DNA of 64,000 nucleotides, taken from assembly GCA_951812615.1 (NCBI GenBank), contig CATOSU010000001.1, positions 496,001-560,000 on the forward strand, read 5' to 3'. Below, piece by piece: positions 26,832 through 36,825 of the stretch. This DNA comes from an uncultured Paracoccaceae bacterium (lineage in GTDB: Bacteria; Pseudomonadota; Alphaproteobacteria; Rhodobacterales; Rhodobacteraceae). Position 1 is the first letter of the stretch, and each line of letters starts with the position of its first letter. The position numbers were made by a program, and so were the translations under genes. Below the pieces are notes generated by a model. It did not search any database. It saw only the letters and a list, made by a program, of their open reading frames with translations, and was not told the DNA's origin.

Positions 26832-27250
26832 TTTCTCCGATCCCTGATCCGTTTGAACACACCTGTCGCGCTGGCCAGCAATCGGCCGTTGGGCGCCCGC
26901 AATTCAGCGCCGGCATAGACGATGCTGCGCCCGCCGCCCGACATTCGCCCGGTCGCTGTGACCTGACCGGATTTGGCCGGGGCCATGTATTGCGTGTTCA
27001 GCGAAACGGTCACCACCTGCGTGAACCCGGTCAGCGACTGGGCCCGCGACGCAGCGAACCCCGCCGCGGCATCCAGCATCATTGCGATGATCCCGCCATG
27101 CAAAGTGCCGTTGCGGTTCAGGTGCTTTGCCTCGATCTCCAGCGTCACGCGGGCCGAACCATCCACGGCAGTCAGATCCACATCATACCCGACCAGCGCA
27201 TGCGCCCCGCTGTGTATCGCCTCCGGATCGGCCTCGAAATCAGGCGGCAC
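26828..27250 (-). CDS. PaaI-family hotdog thioesterase
   Basis: About 140 residues, hotdog fold. The central signature HLNRNGTLHGGIIAMMLDAAAGFAA (N..GT.HGG....D) contains the acidic and asparagine residues of PaaI-type acyl-CoA thioesterases. The C-terminal strand is VTATGRMSGGGRSIVYAGAEL. I place the start at GTG 27250, just inside the stop of the upstream acyl-CoA dehydrogenase; TTG 27259 is an alternative. The longer frame to 27340 runs into that gene. Likely removes CoA from dead-end intermediates of the pathway encoded here. Confidence 0.82.
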   Translation of the reverse strand: MPPDFEADPEAIHSGAHALVGYDVDLTAVDGSARVTLEIEAKHLNRNGTLHGGIIAMMLDAAAGFAASRAQSLTGFTQVVTVSLNTQYMAPAKSGQVTATGRMSGGGRSIVYAGAELRAPNGRLLASATGVFKRIRDRRK

Positions 27251-28373
27251 TGAGAGCAATGAACCGCTCCAGATGATAATCCGTGTCGCCAAACCGATGG
27301 TCGGCCATGGTGATCCGCTTGGCGATATGCGCCAGTTCATATTCCTGCGTCATCGCGATGCCGCCATGCATCTGTATGGCTTCTTCCGCCACCAGCCGCC
27401 CGGCCCGTCCCATCAGGTTGCGGGCGGATGCGATCTGCATGTCGCGGATGCGCGGCTCGGTCTCCAGATGCCCCGCGGCATTGATGACCGCAGACCGGGC
27501 CTGTTCCAGCTCGATCAGCAGGTCGGACATACGGTGCGCCAGCGCCTGAAACGTCCCGATCGGGCGGCCAAACTGCTTGCGGGTCATCAGGTATTCCTTG
27601 GTCAGCGCGGTCGCGCTTTCCATTGCACCCATCGTTTCCGCAGCAAGCGCCACGTTCGCGGAGACCACCGCGGTTTCGATCGCAGGCAGGGCTTCACCCG
27701 CCGCGCCAAGCCGGGCCGAGGCCGGCACCGACACGTTGTCCAGCGTCACCTCTGCCGCGCGGCCGCCCGCCATCATCGCATATCCGCGCATGGTAAAACC
27801 CTTGGTGTCCGCAGGCACCAAGAACAGGGAGATCCCGTCAGCATCGCCCGCCGCCCCGCTTTCGCGCGCCGAAACGATCAGCTGCCCTGCTGCCTCGGCA
27901 TTTGCGACAACCGCCTTGCGCCCGTTGAGAACCACGTTGTCACCATCGGCTGCCACAGTGGTTTCCACGCGCCTCAGGTCATACCGGCTGCTCGGTTCTC
28001 CGTGGGCAAAGGCAACATGCAGCCCGCCGCCGATTATCTCCTCAACCAGCAGCTTCTGATCTTCGTCGCCCAGCGCGGCGATCAGCCCGCCACCGAGGAT
28101 CGCAGTGTCCATCAGCGGTTCCACCACCCCGGCGCGGCCCAGCTCCTCGAACACCACCGCAATGTCAAAGCCGGCACCGCCAAAGCCGCCGTCGGCTTCG
28201 GAAAACAGCGCACCGATCACACCCAGTTCCGCCAGCCCGGTCCAGATCTCCGCGCTCATACCCGCGTCGCTGTCCAAAATCGCATTGCGCGTGGCCGTGT
28301 CGTACTTATCCGCCAGATATCGCCGCAGCGTATCCTGCAGCATCTGCCGCTCTTCCGTCAGATCGAAATTCAT
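27240..28373 (-). CDS. Acyl-CoA dehydrogenase (pimeloyl-CoA dehydrogenase small-subunit type)
   Basis: 377 residues, starting MNFDLTEERQMLQDTLRRYLADKYD. Central and C-terminal parts read FGRPIGTFQALAHRMSDLLIELEQARSAV and AIQMHGGIAMTQEYELAHIAKRI, typical of flavin-dependent acyl-CoA dehydrogenases. The closest type I recognise is the small subunit (PimD-like) of two-subunit dehydrogenases acting on dicarboxyl- or aryl-acyl-CoAs. The partner gene starts four bases upstream, supporting a heteromeric enzyme. Confidence 0.87.
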   Translation of the reverse strand: MNFDLTEERQMLQDTLRRYLADKYDTATRNAILDSDAGMSAEIWTGLAELGVIGALFSEADGGFGGAGFDIAVVFEELGRAGVVEPLMDTAILGGGLIAALGDEDQKLLVEEIIGGGLHVAFAHGEPSSRYDLRRVETTVAADGDNVVLNGRKAVVANAEAAGQLIVSARESGAAGDADGISLFLVPADTKGFTMRGYAMMAGGRAAEVTLDNVSVPASARLGAAGEALPAIETAVVSANVALAAETMGAMESATALTKEYLMTRKQFGRPIGTFQALAHRMSDLLIELEQARSAVINAAGHLETEPRIRDMQIASARNLMGRAGRLVAEEAIQMHGGIAMTQEYELAHIAKRITMADHRFGDTDYHLERFIALSAA

Positions 28374-28376
28374 GGA

Positions 28377-29567
28377 TCAGCCCCCCATCGTGACCTTGGC
28401 AATAATCCCGCGCTGGATCTCGTTGGATCCGCCAAAGATCGAAAGTTTACGATTATTGAAATACTGCGCCGACACCACGCCCGCGCCCTCCGGCCCGATC
28501 GGATCGTTGTCGCCTTCGACCGCCTCGGACGGGAACGGCATCGCGTAGGGGCCTGCCGCGCGGCGGGCAAGATCGTTGATCTCCTGCCGGATGATCGTAC
28601 CCTTGACCTTGAGCATGGATGCCTCAACCCCCGGTGCCTGACCGACCGCCGCCTTGGAAATGATCCGCAGGTTGGTCGTGGACATCGCCATCAGGTCGAT
28701 CTCGACCTGCGCCATACGCGCCGCGAAATGCGGGTTCTCGATCAGCGGCCGACCGTTGTGGATCTCGGATCCGGCCATGCGCTTCACCGCATCCAGCCCC
28801 GCCTGTGATGACCCGACCCCTGCAATACCGGTCCGTTCGTGGGTCAGCAGGTATTTGGCATAGGTCCAGCCCTTGTTTTCTTCGCCAACAAGGTTTTCGA
28901 CCGGCACCCTGACATCGGTGAACCAGACTTCGTTCACCTCATGTGCGCCATCCAGCAGGATGATGGGGCGCACTTCGACGCCCGGTGTTTTCATGTCGAT
29001 CAGGAGGAAGGAAATCCCTTCCTGCTGTTTCACGTCCGGGTCGGTCCGCACCAGACAGAAGATCCAGTCCGCATGCTGGCCCAGCGTGGTCCACGTCTTC
29101 TGACCATTGACGATGTAATGGTCGCCATCGCGCACTGCGCGGGTCTTGAGCGAAGCCAGGTCCGATCCGGCACCCGGTTCCGAATACCCCTGACACCACC
29201 AGTCATCCCCGTTCAGGATGCGCGGAAGATAGTGGTCCTTTTGCTGCTGATTGCCGAATTTCATCAGCACCGGCGCCAGCATCGCCAGCCCGAACGGAAT
29301 GATGCGCGGCGCCGAGGCAAAGTTGCACTCAACGTCGAAAATGTGCTTTTGCACCGCGTTCCACGCACATCCGCCATATTCCTCGGGCCAGTTCGGCGCG
29401 AGCCATCCCTTTTCGTTCAGGATCGCGTGCCAGCGTTCCATGTCTTGCTTGGTCAGGTGCCCGCGACCCCGGACTTTGGCGCTGATGTCCTTGGGCAGCT
29501 TTTCGTCCAGAAAAGCCCGCACCTCGTCACGGAAGGCCAGTTCCTCTGCGGAATAGTTCAGATCCAT
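28377..29567 (-). CDS. Acyl-CoA dehydrogenase (pimeloyl-CoA dehydrogenase large-subunit type)
   Basis: 396 residues. FAD/substrate signatures: WWCQGYSEPGAGSDLASLKTRA, GQKTWTTLGQHADWIFCLVRT and the C-terminal SIFGGSNEIQRGIIAKVTMGG. The PimC-like large subunit of acyl-CoA dehydrogenase pairs. Immediately followed (3 bp) by the small-subunit gene. It follows the bifunctional hydratase/dehydrogenase by 18 bp, so the whole block 31.7-24.6 kb is likely one transcript. Confidence 0.9.
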   Translation of the reverse strand: MDLNYSAEELAFRDEVRAFLDEKLPKDISAKVRGRGHLTKQDMERWHAILNEKGWLAPNWPEEYGGCAWNAVQKHIFDVECNFASAPRIIPFGLAMLAPVLMKFGNQQQKDHYLPRILNGDDWWCQGYSEPGAGSDLASLKTRAVRDGDHYIVNGQKTWTTLGQHADWIFCLVRTDPDVKQQEGISFLLIDMKTPGVEVRPIILLDGAHEVNEVWFTDVRVPVENLVGEENKGWTYAKYLLTHERTGIAGVGSSQAGLDAVKRMAGSEIHNGRPLIENPHFAARMAQVEIDLMAMSTTNLRIISKAAVGQAPGVEASMLKVKGTIIRQEINDLARRAAGPYAMPFPSEAVEGDNDPIGPEGAGVVSAQYFNNRKLSIFGGSNEIQRGIIAKVTMGG

Positions 29568-29585
29568 CTCACTCTCCCCGCGGCG

Positions 29586-31676
29586 TCAGGCCGCCTCCTT
29601 GTTCAGATCGTCAAACGTGCGGCCCTCCGCCACCAGCTTCTCCAGCAGCGGTGCGGGTTGCCAGAAATAGTCATCTTCGGCGGCGTAGGCGCGGATATCG
29701 GCCAGCACCTTGTCCAGCCCCTGCATGTCGGCCCATTTCAGCGGGCCGCCGTTGTAGCGCGGAAAGCCATAGCCAAAGAGCAGGGTCATATCCACGTCCA
29801 GCGGCCGGCGCGCGATGCCTTCGCCCACCACCTTTGCAGCCTCGTTGATCATCGCGGCCATGTAGCGGCGAACAATCTCTTCGTCCGTGAATGCCCGCGG
29901 AGTTAGTCCAAGCTCGGCCCGCTCTGCTTCGATCAGGTCGGTAACCTCCGGGTTTGGAACACCGGCACGCTTTCCGGCCTCGTAAACGTAGTACCCCTTG
30001 CCGGTTTTCTGACCGAAATTCCCGCCTTCACACAGCCTGTCGGTATAGGTCGGCACCCGTTCCCGGGGATCGCGCGTGGGCGCCAGCCGTTTGCGTGTGG
30101 CCCATCCGATGTCCAGCCCGGCAAGGTCAGCCACTGCAAATGGCCCCATCGCAAAGCCGAAGGCCGTCAGCGCCTTGTCGATCTGATAGGGCGTTGCACC
30201 ATCCAGAACCATGTGGTCGGCACAGGTGCGGTAGGATTTCAGGATACGATTGCCGATGAACCCGTCGCAGACCCCTGCGCGCACCGAAATCTTTCCCAAT
30301 GTCTTTCCCAGCGCGAAGCCTGTCGCCACCACGTCCGGCGCCGTGGCATCCGCAACAACAACCTCAAGCAGCTTCATCACATGCGCGGGCGAGAAGAAAT
30401 GCAGCCCGATTACGTCCCCGGGACGGGAGGTGGAGGCCGCGATTTCGTTGATATCGAGATAGGAAGTGTTTGACGCCAGAATCGCACCGGGTTTGCACAC
30501 CGCATCCAGTTGCGCGAATACCTGCTTTTTGACGTCCATGTCTTCAAACACGGCTTCGATCACCAGATCGACGTCACCAAGGCTGTGATAGTCGGTGGAC
30601 AGGCTCAGCGCCTTCGACGTCAGCTCGTCAAACCGGGTCTGGCTGATCTTGCCACGTTTCAGCGCCCCGCCAAGATTGCCTTCGATCCGGCCGCGGGCGG
30701 CGTCCGCTGCTTCGGCCGTCATTTCCAGAAGCACGACATTCAAACCCGACAACAGGCACGCCGTGGCAATGCCGGATCCCATCGTTCCCCCGCCGATGAC
30801 CCCGACCGCCGACAGAGACCGGGGTTCGACACCCTTGAGTTCCGGCAGCTTGCCGACGGCGCGTTCCGAGAAAAACGCGTGAATCATGCCCTGCCGCTGA
30901 TCGGTGCCCATCAGTTCACGGAACAATTCGCGCTCGCGGGCGACACCTTGGGCAAAGGGCAATTCACAGGCCGCCTGCACGGCGCGCACGGCATAGGCCG
31001 GCGAAATCTGGCCGCGGCCTTTGGCCAGCGTCGCGTCGTAAGCAGCGTCGAAATCAATCGGCTCCGGCGCCGGCATTTCACCGACCGGCCGCCGTGTTGC
31101 CCCGGCATCCAGCAACTCCTGCACATAGGCCAGACCAATCTCGCGCGGCTCGCCGTCGGCAATCCGGTCGATCACACCCAGATCCAATGCCTGCTTCGCA
31201 CCGATCTGACGACCCGTTGTCATGATCTCCAGCGCCTTTTCCACCCCGGTCAACCGCGGAAGCCGCTGCGTTCCGGTCGCGCCCGGGATCAGGCCCAGAT
31301 GCACCTCGGGCAGACCCATCCGGGCCGATGGCACCGCAATGCGGTAATGCGTTGAAAGCGCGATTTCCAGCCCGCCGCCCAGCGCGGTGCCATGCATTGC
31401 CGACACCACCAGCAGCGGTGACGCCTCGATCCGGTTGCAGACATCCGGCAGAAAAGGCTCGGCCGGCGGCTTGCCGAATTCGCGAATATCGGCACCGGCA
31501 AAATAGGTGCGGCCCTCGCCATAGATCAGCACCGCCTTGGTGCCTTCGGATTCGGCCCGCGCGATACCGTCAATCAGCCCGGTCCGCACCGCCAGTCCCA
31601 ACGCGTTTACCGGTGGATTGTTGGCTTTCAGCACGGCGATATCGCCGACACGCTCGTATACGATGGCTTCGGACAT
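29586..31676 (-). CDS. Bifunctional enoyl-CoA hydratase / 3-hydroxyacyl-CoA dehydrogenase (FadB/PimF-like)
   Basis: 696 residues from ATG 31676 (GGGAGG upstream). N-terminal crotonase domain (about 1-180) with [34 protein letters not shown] and [25 protein letters not shown]-binding domain from about 290: [53 protein letters not shown] and [18 protein letters not shown]-terminal 3HCDH domains follow ([33 protein letters not shown]). Catalyses hydration and oxidation in beta-oxidation. A thiolase gene is not present in this operon. Confidence 0.92.
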   Translation of the reverse strand: MSEAIVYERVGDIAVLKANNPPVNALGLAVRTGLIDGIARAESEGTKAVLIYGEGRTYFAGADIREFGKPPAEPFLPDVCNRIEASPLLVVSAMHGTALGGGLEIALSTHYRIAVPSARMGLPEVHLGLIPGATGTQRLPRLTGVEKALEIMTTGRQIGAKQALDLGVIDRIADGEPREIGLAYVQELLDAGATRRPVGEMPAPEPIDFDAAYDATLAKGRGQISPAYAVRAVQAACELPFAQGVARERELFRELMGTDQRQGMIHAFFSERAVGKLPELKGVEPRSLSAVGVIGGGTMGSGIATACLLSGLNVVLLEMTAEAADAARGRIEGNLGGALKRGKISQTRFDELTSKALSLSTDYHSLGDVDLVIEAVFEDMDVKKQVFAQLDAVCKPGAILASNTSYLDINEIAASTSRPGDVIGLHFFSPAHVMKLLEVVVADATAPDVVATGFALGKTLGKISVRAGVCDGFIGNRILKSYRTCADHMVLDGATPYQIDKALTAFGFAMGPFAVADLAGLDIGWATRKRLAPTRDPRERVPTYTDRLCEGGNFGQKTGKGYYVYEAGKRAGVPNPEVTDLIEAERAELGLTPRAFTDEEIVRRYMAAMINEAAKVVGEGIARRPLDVDMTLLFGYGFPRYNGGPLKWADMQGLDKVLADIRAYAAEDDYFWQPAPLLEKLVAEGRTFDDLNKEAA

Positions 31677-31866
31677 AATCCCTCCCACAGGTTCCGGTCT
31701 GAGTTAAGCCCACCCCTGTTCCCGGCGCAAACGTTTCGGGATCAGTCCGGGACAGGACCTAACGTCAGATCGACACCACTGTTCCGATATGCGGAACTGT
31801 ATTTCGCTGCAAGAAAAATCCCGGTCCGACGCGGATTCGAATGGCCAACCCGTCCGGAGGTCCGGT

Positions 31867-33351
31867 CTACAGCTGAATCCACGCGGTTTTCAGATCCACA
31901 TACTTGTCCAGCGCATGCAGGGACTTGTCATGGCCATTGCCGGACTGGCCGACACCGCCCAGCGGAACGGTATTGTCGGCACCTCCATACGTATTCACAT
32001 GCACGACACCGGCACGAATGCCAGCCACCATGCGATGCGCACGCGAAAGGCTCCCGGTCCAGACCGCCGCCGCCAGCCCGAAATCAGTGGCATTCGCCAA
32101 CCCCAGCGCCTCGGCCTCGGTCTCAAACGGCGTGACCGCCAGAACCGGTCCGAACACTTCGCGCTGAAACAGGGTCGCGTCGCGGGTCACGTTCGTGACA
32201 ATGGTGGGCGCCATGTAGGTGCCGCCGGTTTCCTGCAGAATACGCCGCCCGCCGGTTACAACCGCGCCACCCTCGGCGCGGGCGATGTCCATGAAGCTCA
32301 GGTTCCGGCGCAGCTGTTCCTCGGAATTCACCGCCCCGATCTGCGTATCGGTGGCCAGCGGGTCGCCGACCCGCAGGTTTTCGGCCTCGTCCTGCAACAG
32401 CGCGACAAACCTGTCATGTACCGATGCCTCGACCAGCAAACGCGACCCGGCAACGCAGACCTGACCGGAATTCCGGAATATTCCGGCAGCAGACACTTTT
32501 GCCGCCTGCTGCAGGTCCGGCGCATCGGCAAAGACAACGTTCGGGGATTTGCCGCCCAGTTCCAGATAGACCCGCTTGAGATTGGACTGCGCCGAGGCCT
32601 CCAACAGCTTGCGCCCCGTCACACCCGAACCAGTAAAGGCCAGCACATCGACACCCATCGACCGCGCCAGCGCATCCCCGGTTTCCGCGCCGGTTCCGGT
32701 GACCACGTTCAGAACACCGTCCGGCAACCCGCACTCGGAACAGATCCCGGCCAGCCGCAGCAGCGACAGCGAGGCGGTTTCCGCCGGCTTCAGAACCACG
32801 GAATTGCCCATCGCCAACGCCGGCGCCAGTTTCCAGGCACCGATCATCAGCGGGAAGTTCCACGGCACAATCGCCCCGACCACGCCAACAGGCACGCGAT
32901 GCACCAGCCCCAGCACGTTCGAGACGGTCGGCGCCACCTCGCCCGGCACCTTGTCCAGCGCCTCTGCGTAATAGCGGAACGTTCCCGCCGCACTTCCGGG
33001 TTCGGCCTTTAGCGCCATCGCCAACTCGGTGCCGTTGTCGCGAATACCCAATACGGCAAGGTCCAGCGCCTCCGCCTCGATCCTGTCGGCAATTGCGTGC
33101 AGAACCTTCTTGCGCGCCGCCGGCGCCAGCCCGGACCACCGCCCGTCCGAATACGCCGCCCTTGCCGCGGCAACGGCCCGTTCGACATCTGCACGGTTCG
33201 CCCCCTGCAATGTCGCCAGCCCGGATCCGTCTATCGGTGACGTGACGGCGACGGGTTCACCCCCGCCATCAGCCCATTCTCCGTTGATGAAAAGCTGCTG
33301 AGGCTGCACCGATTGCGCCCGAAGCCGGTCGATCTGGTTCTGGTCGGTCAT
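31867..33351 (-). CDS. Aldehyde dehydrogenase family protein (PuuC/BetB-like)
   Basis: 494 residues from ATG 33351 (MTDQNQIDRLRAQSV). NAD(P)-dependent aldehyde oxidation. Landmarks: GVVGAIVPWNFPLMIGAWK, FTGSGVTGRKLLEAS, catalytic Glu in LELGGKSPNVVF, catalytic Cys in FRNSGQVCVAGSRL, and the C-terminal TDFGLAAAVWTGSLSRAHRM. The gene is divergent from an IclR regulator and a class III aminotransferase, an arrangement expected for catabolism of an amine or amino acid via an aldehyde. The specific aldehyde is not identifiable. Confidence 0.9.
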   Translation of the reverse strand: MTDQNQIDRLRAQSVQPQQLFINGEWADGGGEPVAVTSPIDGSGLATLQGANRADVERAVAAARAAYSDGRWSGLAPAARKKVLHAIADRIEAEALDLAVLGIRDNGTELAMALKAEPGSAAGTFRYYAEALDKVPGEVAPTVSNVLGLVHRVPVGVVGAIVPWNFPLMIGAWKLAPALAMGNSVVLKPAETASLSLLRLAGICSECGLPDGVLNVVTGTGAETGDALARSMGVDVLAFTGSGVTGRKLLEASAQSNLKRVYLELGGKSPNVVFADAPDLQQAAKVSAAGIFRNSGQVCVAGSRLLVEASVHDRFVALLQDEAENLRVGDPLATDTQIGAVNSEEQLRRNLSFMDIARAEGGAVVTGGRRILQETGGTYMAPTIVTNVTRDATLFQREVFGPVLAVTPFETEAEALGLANATDFGLAAAVWTGSLSRAHRMVAGIRAGVVHVNTYGGADNTVPLGGVGQSGNGHDKSLHALDKYVDLKTAWIQL

Positions 33352-33657
33352 GGGGTTCCCCTGTCGCCGCGGGGCTTCCGGACCCGCAAGAATTGCGCCC
33401 TCAGCCCGGCATGAACCGGGCGGCATCATTTAGCAGCCGGTTCTGGCCGAACCTGTGTAACGCCAAAAACCGGACCGGCCCCGGCCGAAATCGTTGAGCG
33501 AGCCAAACAATTCCTCGCGGCGACCGTCAATCGGTTCATTATTCAAACCAATGGTTCTGATTTAGATTGACAGACCGGCACACCTTCCGTCAAGTAGATA
33601 CGGGCGCCGGTCGTCGTCAAACCGATGACCCATGTTTTCAAGGGATGCCAAGACCGA
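33352..33657. promoter_or_regulatory. Divergent aldehyde dehydrogenase / iclR control region
   Basis: 306 bp without a gene. It holds the inverted repeat AACCA-A-TGGTT at 33546-33556, preceded by CGGTTCATTATTCAAACC, in which GGTT and AACC form a second, overlapping inverted repeat. IclR regulators usually bind short palindromes between the regulated genes, so this is the best operator candidate. No clear -35/-10 pair can be assigned. Confidence 0.35.
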
Positions 33658-34437
33658 ATGGGTACCGTCACCAAGGCCCTGTCGCTGCTGAACAACTTCA
33701 GCCTCAGCCGACCCGAAATCGGCCTCAGCGAAATGACGCGCCTGTCCGACCTGAACAAAGCGACCGTCTACCGCCTGCTGCGGGAACTGCAGGACCAGGG
33801 CTTCGTCGAACAGGCCGGAGCGGGCCGGGCCTACCGGCTGGGCGCCGGTGTTTTGCGTCTCGCGGCCCTTCGGGAGGCCTCCGTGCCTCTACTGAATGTG
33901 TCGCGGGAAATCCTGCGCACCCTCAGCGACCGTACCGGCGAAACCGCGCATATGTCGGTCCTCCGCGGTCAGAAGCTGAGCGCGCTGGCCTACACCTACA
34001 GCCGGGCCCACGCCACCAAGGTCACCATGGAGGACACCGGGGATCTGGCCTTCCACGCAACCGGATCCGGGCTGGCGGTGCTGGCCTTTTCGGACCCGGA
34101 ATTCGTGTCCGCCGTGCTGTCCCGACCCTTGCCAGCCTATACATCGAATACGATCACAGACCGCAAACGGATATTGGCGCAGCTCGAAACCATACGGCGC
34201 GTCGGCACCGCTGAATCCGTCGCCGGTTTCGAAGACGAAGTGCATTCCCACGCTGCACCGGTTTTCGGTACAGACCGCCGCCCGGTCGGCGCACTGGCCG
34301 TCGCCGCGCCCTGCGCGCGGATCACGCCGCAGGCCGCCGCGGAAATCCGACGCGAACTGGCCATCGCCGCCCGGCAACTGACTGAAAGGATCGGTGGCTT
34401 TTTTCCTGAAGACTTCCCGCTGGAACGCGCCGCATGA
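33658..34437 (+). CDS. IclR-family transcriptional regulator
   Basis: 259 residues from ATG 33658 (MGTVTKALSLLNNFSL); an in-frame ATG at 33625 is possible. N-terminal winged helix (about 1-70: LSEMTRLSDLNKATVYRLLRELQDQGFVEQ) and C-terminal IclR effector domain (SVLRGQKLSALAYTYS, FHATGSGLAVLAF, ESVAGFEDEVHSHAAPVFG, GALAVAAP). Located between and presumably controlling the divergent aldehyde dehydrogenase and the downstream aminotransferase. Confidence 0.9.
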   Translation: MGTVTKALSLLNNFSLSRPEIGLSEMTRLSDLNKATVYRLLRELQDQGFVEQAGAGRAYRLGAGVLRLAALREASVPLLNVSREILRTLSDRTGETAHMSVLRGQKLSALAYTYSRAHATKVTMEDTGDLAFHATGSGLAVLAFSDPEFVSAVLSRPLPAYTSNTITDRKRILAQLETIRRVGTAESVAGFEDEVHSHAAPVFGTDRRPVGALAVAAPCARITPQAAAEIRRELAIAARQLTERIGGFFPEDFPLERAA

Positions 34438-34510
34438 AACCGCCGAAAACCATCCGCAGATCCCGGCGAAACACCTGAAACGCAACTCTTGCCTCCGAGG
34501 AGCCGCCCCG

Positions 34511-35863
34511 ATGAAAGACTCGAATTACCTCAAGGAAATGAATGCCCGCTCGCTGTGGCACCCCATGGCCCATCCCGCCGACAGCCTCGCAAACCCGCCC
34601 ACCATCGTGACCGGTGCGCAGGGCGTGCGGATCACCGACATCGACGGGCACGAGGTTATCGACGCGGTCGGCGGTCTTTGGAACGTCAACCTCGGGTTCT
34701 CCTGCCAGCCGGTGAAGGATGCCATCGCCGCGCAGCTGGATCGCCTGCCCTATTACTCGATCTTCCGCGGAACGACGAATGACTGCGTGATCCAGCTGGC
34801 CGAGGAAATGCGCGATTTCTTTGAGCCGGACGGCCTGTCGCGGGCGTTCTACACGTCCGGCGGCAGCGACAGCGTGGAAACCGCCCTGCGGCTGGCGCGC
34901 CAGTACCACAAGGTGCGCGGCGAAGCCGGGCGCACCAAGTATCTCAGCCTCAAGAAAGGCTATCACGGCACCCATTTCGGCGGCGCCTCAGTCAACGGCA
35001 ACGCCAATTTCCGCACCCCTTACGAACCGCTGCTGGCCGGGTGTTTCCAGATCCCCGCCCCCTATGCCTATCGAAACCCGTTCAACGAAAGCGATCCGGA
35101 GCGGCTTGCGCAGCTTTGCCTCGCCGCGCTGGAAGACGAGATTGCATTTCAGGGCGCCGGCACGATTGCCGCCTTCATCATGGAACCGGTTCTGGGTGCC
35201 GGCGGTGTGATCCCGCCGCACGAAACCTTCATGCCCGGCGTGCGCGAAATCTGCTCGAAAAACGGTATCCTGCTGATCGCAGACGAGGTGATCACCGCCT
35301 TCGGACGCACCGGCGACTGGACCGGATCCCGCCACTGGGGCGTTCAGCCGGACATGATGAGCACCGCCAAGGCGATCACCAACGGGTACTTCCCGTTCGG
35401 CGCACTGATGTTGTCCGAAGACATCGCGCAGACCTTCGAGAACGACGAAACCGGGATCGCGAATATCGGTCACGGCTACACCTATTCCGGTCACCCGGTC
35501 GGGGCCGCGGCGGCGCTGGCCTGTCTCGAAGAGACCCGGAAACTGAACGTGGCGGCCAATGCCGCTGCACGCGGACGGCAGTTCCACGACGGTCTGAAGG
35601 CGCTGGAGGCCCGTTATGACATCATCGGCGACGTGCGCGGCGGCCACGGTCTGATGCTGGCAATGGAACTGGTCAGCGATCGCGCGACCAAGACGCCAAT
35701 CGACAAGGCAACCACCTTCAAACTGCAGGACGCCGTCTATCAGGCCGGCGCGATGATCCGCATTTCCGGCCCGAACGTGATCCTGTCACCGCCACTGGTC
35801 CTGACCGAGGACGATGTGAACACGGTTCTGGGCGCGCTCGACACCGGCTTTGCCTCTCTCTGA
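34511..35863 (+). CDS. Class III (omega-type) aminotransferase
   Basis: 450 residues from ATG 34511 (MKDSNYLKEMNARSLWHPMAHP). PLP enzyme. Landmarks: YTSGGSDSVETALRLARQYH, KGYHGTHFGG, EPVLGAGGVIPP, ILLIADEVITAFGRTG (Asp to pyridine N), PLP lysine in STAKAITNGYFPFGA, and GHGYTYSGHPVGAAAALA. Such enzymes transfer amino groups from omega-amino acids, polyamines or taurine-like compounds to pyruvate. With the adjacent aldehyde dehydrogenase it would turn an amine into an acid in two steps. Confidence 0.9.
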   Translation: MKDSNYLKEMNARSLWHPMAHPADSLANPPTIVTGAQGVRITDIDGHEVIDAVGGLWNVNLGFSCQPVKDAIAAQLDRLPYYSIFRGTTNDCVIQLAEEMRDFFEPDGLSRAFYTSGGSDSVETALRLARQYHKVRGEAGRTKYLSLKKGYHGTHFGGASVNGNANFRTPYEPLLAGCFQIPAPYAYRNPFNESDPERLAQLCLAALEDEIAFQGAGTIAAFIMEPVLGAGGVIPPHETFMPGVREICSKNGILLIADEVITAFGRTGDWTGSRHWGVQPDMMSTAKAITNGYFPFGALMLSEDIAQTFENDETGIANIGHGYTYSGHPVGAAAALACLEETRKLNVAANAAARGRQFHDGLKALEARYDIIGDVRGGHGLMLAMELVSDRATKTPIDKATTFKLQDAVYQAGAMIRISGPNVILSPPLVLTEDDVNTVLGALDTGFASL

Positions 35864-35878
35864 ACCGGCAGCGATCCG

Positions 35879-36754
35879 TTGGCGGCATCTCTGACCCCCC
35901 GCGACATCGGCCTCGGTGTCGGTGTCGCGCTTGTCTGGGGCATGGGCGTGGTCTTTGCCAAGGCCGCGATCGAAACCTTTCCGCCGATCCTGCTGATGTG
36001 TTTCCGCTTCGCGCTGACGGCGGCACTGCTGGTGTGGTTCGTGCCCGTGCCGCGCGGCCATCTCGCCCGCCTGTTCTGGATCGCGGTGGTGTCGGCGGCG
36101 ATCCAGTACTCGCTGGTCTTCACCGGGCTGAAATCAATCGACGCCTCGGTCGCCGTGCTGGTGATCCAGCTCGAAGTGCCGTTCCTGACACTGATCGGTG
36201 CGCTGTTTCTGGGCGAACGAACCAGCCTGCGAAAATGGACCGGCATTGCAATTGCCTTTGGTGGTGTTGCGCTGATCGCCGGCGTGCCCGAGGTCGCCGC
36301 GGCATGGGGTGCCGTTCTGATGGTGATCAGCGGGGCAATCGCCTGGGCTTTCGGGCAAGCGATGGTCCGGCTGCTGCACGGGCTGAACGGGCTGACAACA
36401 ACGGCATGGGTCGCGGTTATGGCAACGCCGCAACTGCTGATCATGTCTCTGATCTTCGAAAACGGACAGGTCGAGGCGATCCGCAACGCGAATGCCATGG
36501 TCTGGGCCACGGTTCTTTATCTTGGCGTCGGGATGACGGCTCTGGGCTACGGCATGTGGTACAGCCTCGTCCGCCGCAACCCGGTCAGCCACGTGGCGCC
36601 GTTCCTGCTGCTGCTGCCCGTCTTCGGCGTGCTCGGCGGATACCTGTTCCTTGGTGAACGTCTGGCCGGGCTGGCGCTGATCGGTGGTGGCATCGTCATT
36701 GCCGGTGTCGGGTTCATCCTGACCGACAAACCGGTCGATTCCGCAACGGTTTGA
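35879..36754 (+). CDS. DMT-superfamily transporter (EamA family)
   Basis: 291 residues with ten predicted membrane segments arranged as two EamA repeats (first from DIGLGVGVALVWGMGVVFAKAA, second from VLMVISGAIAWAFGQAMVRLL). The second half ends with SHVAPFLLLLPVFGVLGGYLFLGERL, the conserved EamA signature. The start appears to be TTG 35879, 15 bp after the aminotransferase stop; no ATG is available nearby. Likely exports a metabolite of the adjacent pathway. Confidence 0.86.
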   Translation: MAASLTPRDIGLGVGVALVWGMGVVFAKAAIETFPPILLMCFRFALTAALLVWFVPVPRGHLARLFWIAVVSAAIQYSLVFTGLKSIDASVAVLVIQLEVPFLTLIGALFLGERTSLRKWTGIAIAFGGVALIAGVPEVAAAWGAVLMVISGAIAWAFGQAMVRLLHGLNGLTTTAWVAVMATPQLLIMSLIFENGQVEAIRNANAMVWATVLYLGVGMTALGYGMWYSLVRRNPVSHVAPFLLLLPVFGVLGGYLFLGERLAGLALIGGGIVIAGVGFILTDKPVDSATV

Positions 36755-36825
36755 CCGAATCTGTCCTCCGGCTACTGTGTTACCACCACCGGTACGATCC
36801 GGTGCAATCTGGGAGGTAACAGCCG

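Noticed and set aside
26973-28808. 611-codon open frame on the plus strand
   Set aside because: Antisense to the thioesterase and acyl-CoA dehydrogenase genes; low-complexity Arg/His-rich translation typical of a shadow.
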